64,000 bases of DNA from Artocarpus heterophyllus. Lineage: Eukaryota; Streptophyta; Magnoliopsida; Rosales; Moraceae. Below are positions 62,270 to 64,000 of the stretch, piece after piece. The notes beneath the pieces are model-generated. The model had not been told where the DNA came from. It ran no database searches and was given only the letters and a program-made list of their open reading frames with translations. The DNA is taken from NCBI GenBank assembly GCA_025403435.1, contig CM046348.1, positions 10,286,606 through 10,350,605 of the forward strand, read 5' to 3'. Positions within the stretch are counted from its first letter, which is position 1. Every line of letters begins with the position of its first letter. The translations under genes and the position numbers were made by a program.

Positions 62270-64000
62270 AATCTTAAAAGTATTCAAGTATGGGTCATAC
62301 TTTAGAACTATTATTTTAGCAAAGTATATTAAAGGGAAAGTATCTTACCAATTCATACATAAAATAGGTTTCCTAAAAAGCAAAAAACAAGATCTAACGA
62401 AATGCACTTTTCAAACATATGTTTTTGGCAAATATTATATAAGCATAAATAAGTAGAACATATTTAAAAAAAAAAAACAAAAATGTCAAGAGAAATATTA
62501 AAATAACTAACATAAAGGAAGTCTAAATAAGATTCATTTAAAAAAAATTCTTTTAGCCAGGCAATTAGATAAAAAAACATATTAATGATAATTTTTCTTA
62601 CTTTTTTCATTGCTAAAAATTTTACAAATTTAAATATTTTAAATTGAAATACTCTTTTCTTTTAATTTGCCTTACTAAAAAATCTCCAATTAAATAAATT
62701 TTCTTAATAAATCTACAAAATCTTATTTTATAAAAAATGGCCTCATAAATGTATTTTTTAAATTCTCAAAAAACGTACTTTTTATAAATGTGATATTTTT
62801 AACTGTGGTATAAGTTAATCAAGTAATATGGGTGGGATATGACATAACTTTTTTAAATGTTGTATAAATAAGTATAGTTATTAAATTGTGACATTATATA
62901 TAATTTTCTCTTTTTTTTATCTATCTGCCTTATAAATTTCTCAAATATACCTTATATAGACATCATTTTCCTTTTCATATGTGCCTCCTAATACATTTTT
63001 TATTTCATTTCTTGACTTTTTTGTTTTGTTAAATATAATATTTGCCGAAAACAAATGTTTGAATGCATTGAATTAGATTTACTTTTTTAAAAATTTTTTA
63101 TGAAACCTATAAATAAAATATTTTCACTCAAATATGGCTTGTTAAATTAATATTTTTCGAACATGCCCCCTTGCACTCATCCCCCTTAAACTTAAACCAC
63201 TTTATCCCCTCGGTTTAACTTTGCGTCAAAACCAAACAAAAAAATAGAATGTACACTCATGTATAGGTTCTATGAAGGTAAAATCATAATTACATTTTGA
63301 ATTATTTGCAATTATATATTTGCCCCCTTAAGCTTTGAGTTTGTAATCCATTTGATCTGTGATTATCAATATTTATATAAATTATCGTGAAACTAGGGGG
63401 ACGTTGTTTTTATTTTTTTAGTTTTACTTTTGAATATTGTAAAATTTATCTTTTTTATAATTTACTTTTTCAATGTCATTTTTCAAAATTATATAAAAAA
63501 AACTATTCAAATTTCATGTCATTGTAATAATATTGTTTAAAAAAAAAAGGAATTTGACTTTAATTTACATAGACTTAACTTTTCATGTCATTGTAATAAT
63601 ATTGTTTTTAAAAAAAGGAATTTGACTTTAATTTACATGGACTTCTTTTCACTATATGTTTAGGTTGCGAGTTCAATTATTGTTTTGACAATTATAGTTC
63701 TACATAAAACTATTAATCGATCTTGTAAATTTTTTCTTAATCTTATAATTTTTTTATATAAAAAAAAAAGTTAACACTCGAAAACCAACGCATCACGCTC
63801 ACACTTTCTTTAAAAATTAACTCTAAATTTGGCATCTCAGAATTAAAAAAAAAAATAGAAATAACTAATTTTACAAAGTTGATTTGCATAATGCCTCTTC
63901 GTAAGGCAATTAATTTGACTTCTTTCTTTCCACAAATTTGGATAAATACGTTATTAGCTAACTTTAAAAGCAAGGGACGATTAAAGACAGTAAAATTCAT
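62270..64000. other. Start of block X, copy D, non-coding
   Basis: AT-rich DNA equivalent to 42506-44240 in copy C, the 3' side of the expected minus-strand DEFL gene. No gene is seen before the window ends. Confidence 0.6.

Larger units (their letters stand above)
54818..64000. repeat. Segmental duplication copy D (block Y part, then block X, cut by window end)
   Basis: Starts inside the forward LTR-like sequence, at the point equivalent to about 38042 in copy B. Block Y runs to 62269 and is nearly identical to copy B. Block X from 62270 matches the start of block X in copy C. The whole is therefore a direct copy of about 38042 to beyond 44200, spanning the B/C junction. The later offset (about 19,769) exceeds the initial one (16,777) by the 2,990-bp solo LTR and its duplication. 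A further minus-strand DEFL gene would be expected just beyond the window end. Confidence 0.85.

Noticed and set aside
1..64000. CRISPR-like arrays or bacterial gene cassettes
   Set aside because: Repeats here are microsatellites, LTRs and kilobase-scale duplications. Gene structure is eukaryotic with introns.

Overview
The window looks like nuclear DNA of a flowering plant, probably a eudicot. It is AT-rich, intron-bearing and full of transposable elements. It holds a plant-specific GLUTAMINE DUMPER gene, defensin-like peptide genes, a PIF/Harbinger DNA transposon and a Tat-type Ty3/gypsy retrotransposon. I cannot name the species.

Layout. (1) 1-8916: one clear host gene, a GLUTAMINE DUMPER-like membrane protein gene on the minus strand (398-820). 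About 8 kb of gene-free DNA follows, with microsatellites, a small foldback element and a possible 1-kb GC-cored element. (2) 8920-24135: a PIF/Harbinger element with TTA target-site duplications. It carries a Myb/SANT-like protein gene and a DDE transposase gene, both on the minus strand. The transposase is split by a 10,116-bp LTR retrotransposon (12178-22293, 629-bp LTRs, 5-bp target duplication GGCCC). The gag-pol frame of that retrotransposon carries 17 stop codons, yet a multi-exon antisense gene near its 3' LTR is mostly open. (3) 25952-64000: direct segmental duplications. Block X carries a minus-strand two-exon gene for a 10-cysteine defensin-like (DEFL) peptide, in three complete copies (27.8, 32.9 and 44.3 kb). 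Block Y carries a plus-strand DEFL paralogue in three degraded copies (41.4, 52.8 and 61.2 kb). Order: X (A), X+Y (B), X+Y (C), Y+X (D, cut by the window end).

Nested elements date the duplications. A 420-bp CACTA element and a small GC-rich inverted-repeat element occur only in copy C. A 2,990-bp solo LTR occurs only in copy D, and copies B and C keep its empty target site. Block Y also contains an LTR-like sequence inserted head-on into a related LTR-like sequence.

How the parts work: the DEFL genes encode secreted peptides with conserved cysteines and a shared core promoter, and are multiplying by segmental duplication. The Harbinger pair is a transposition module in which only the transposase is broken. 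No bacterial-type system, CRISPR array, rRNA or tRNA gene was recognised. Splice sites, duplication borders and identities were read by eye.
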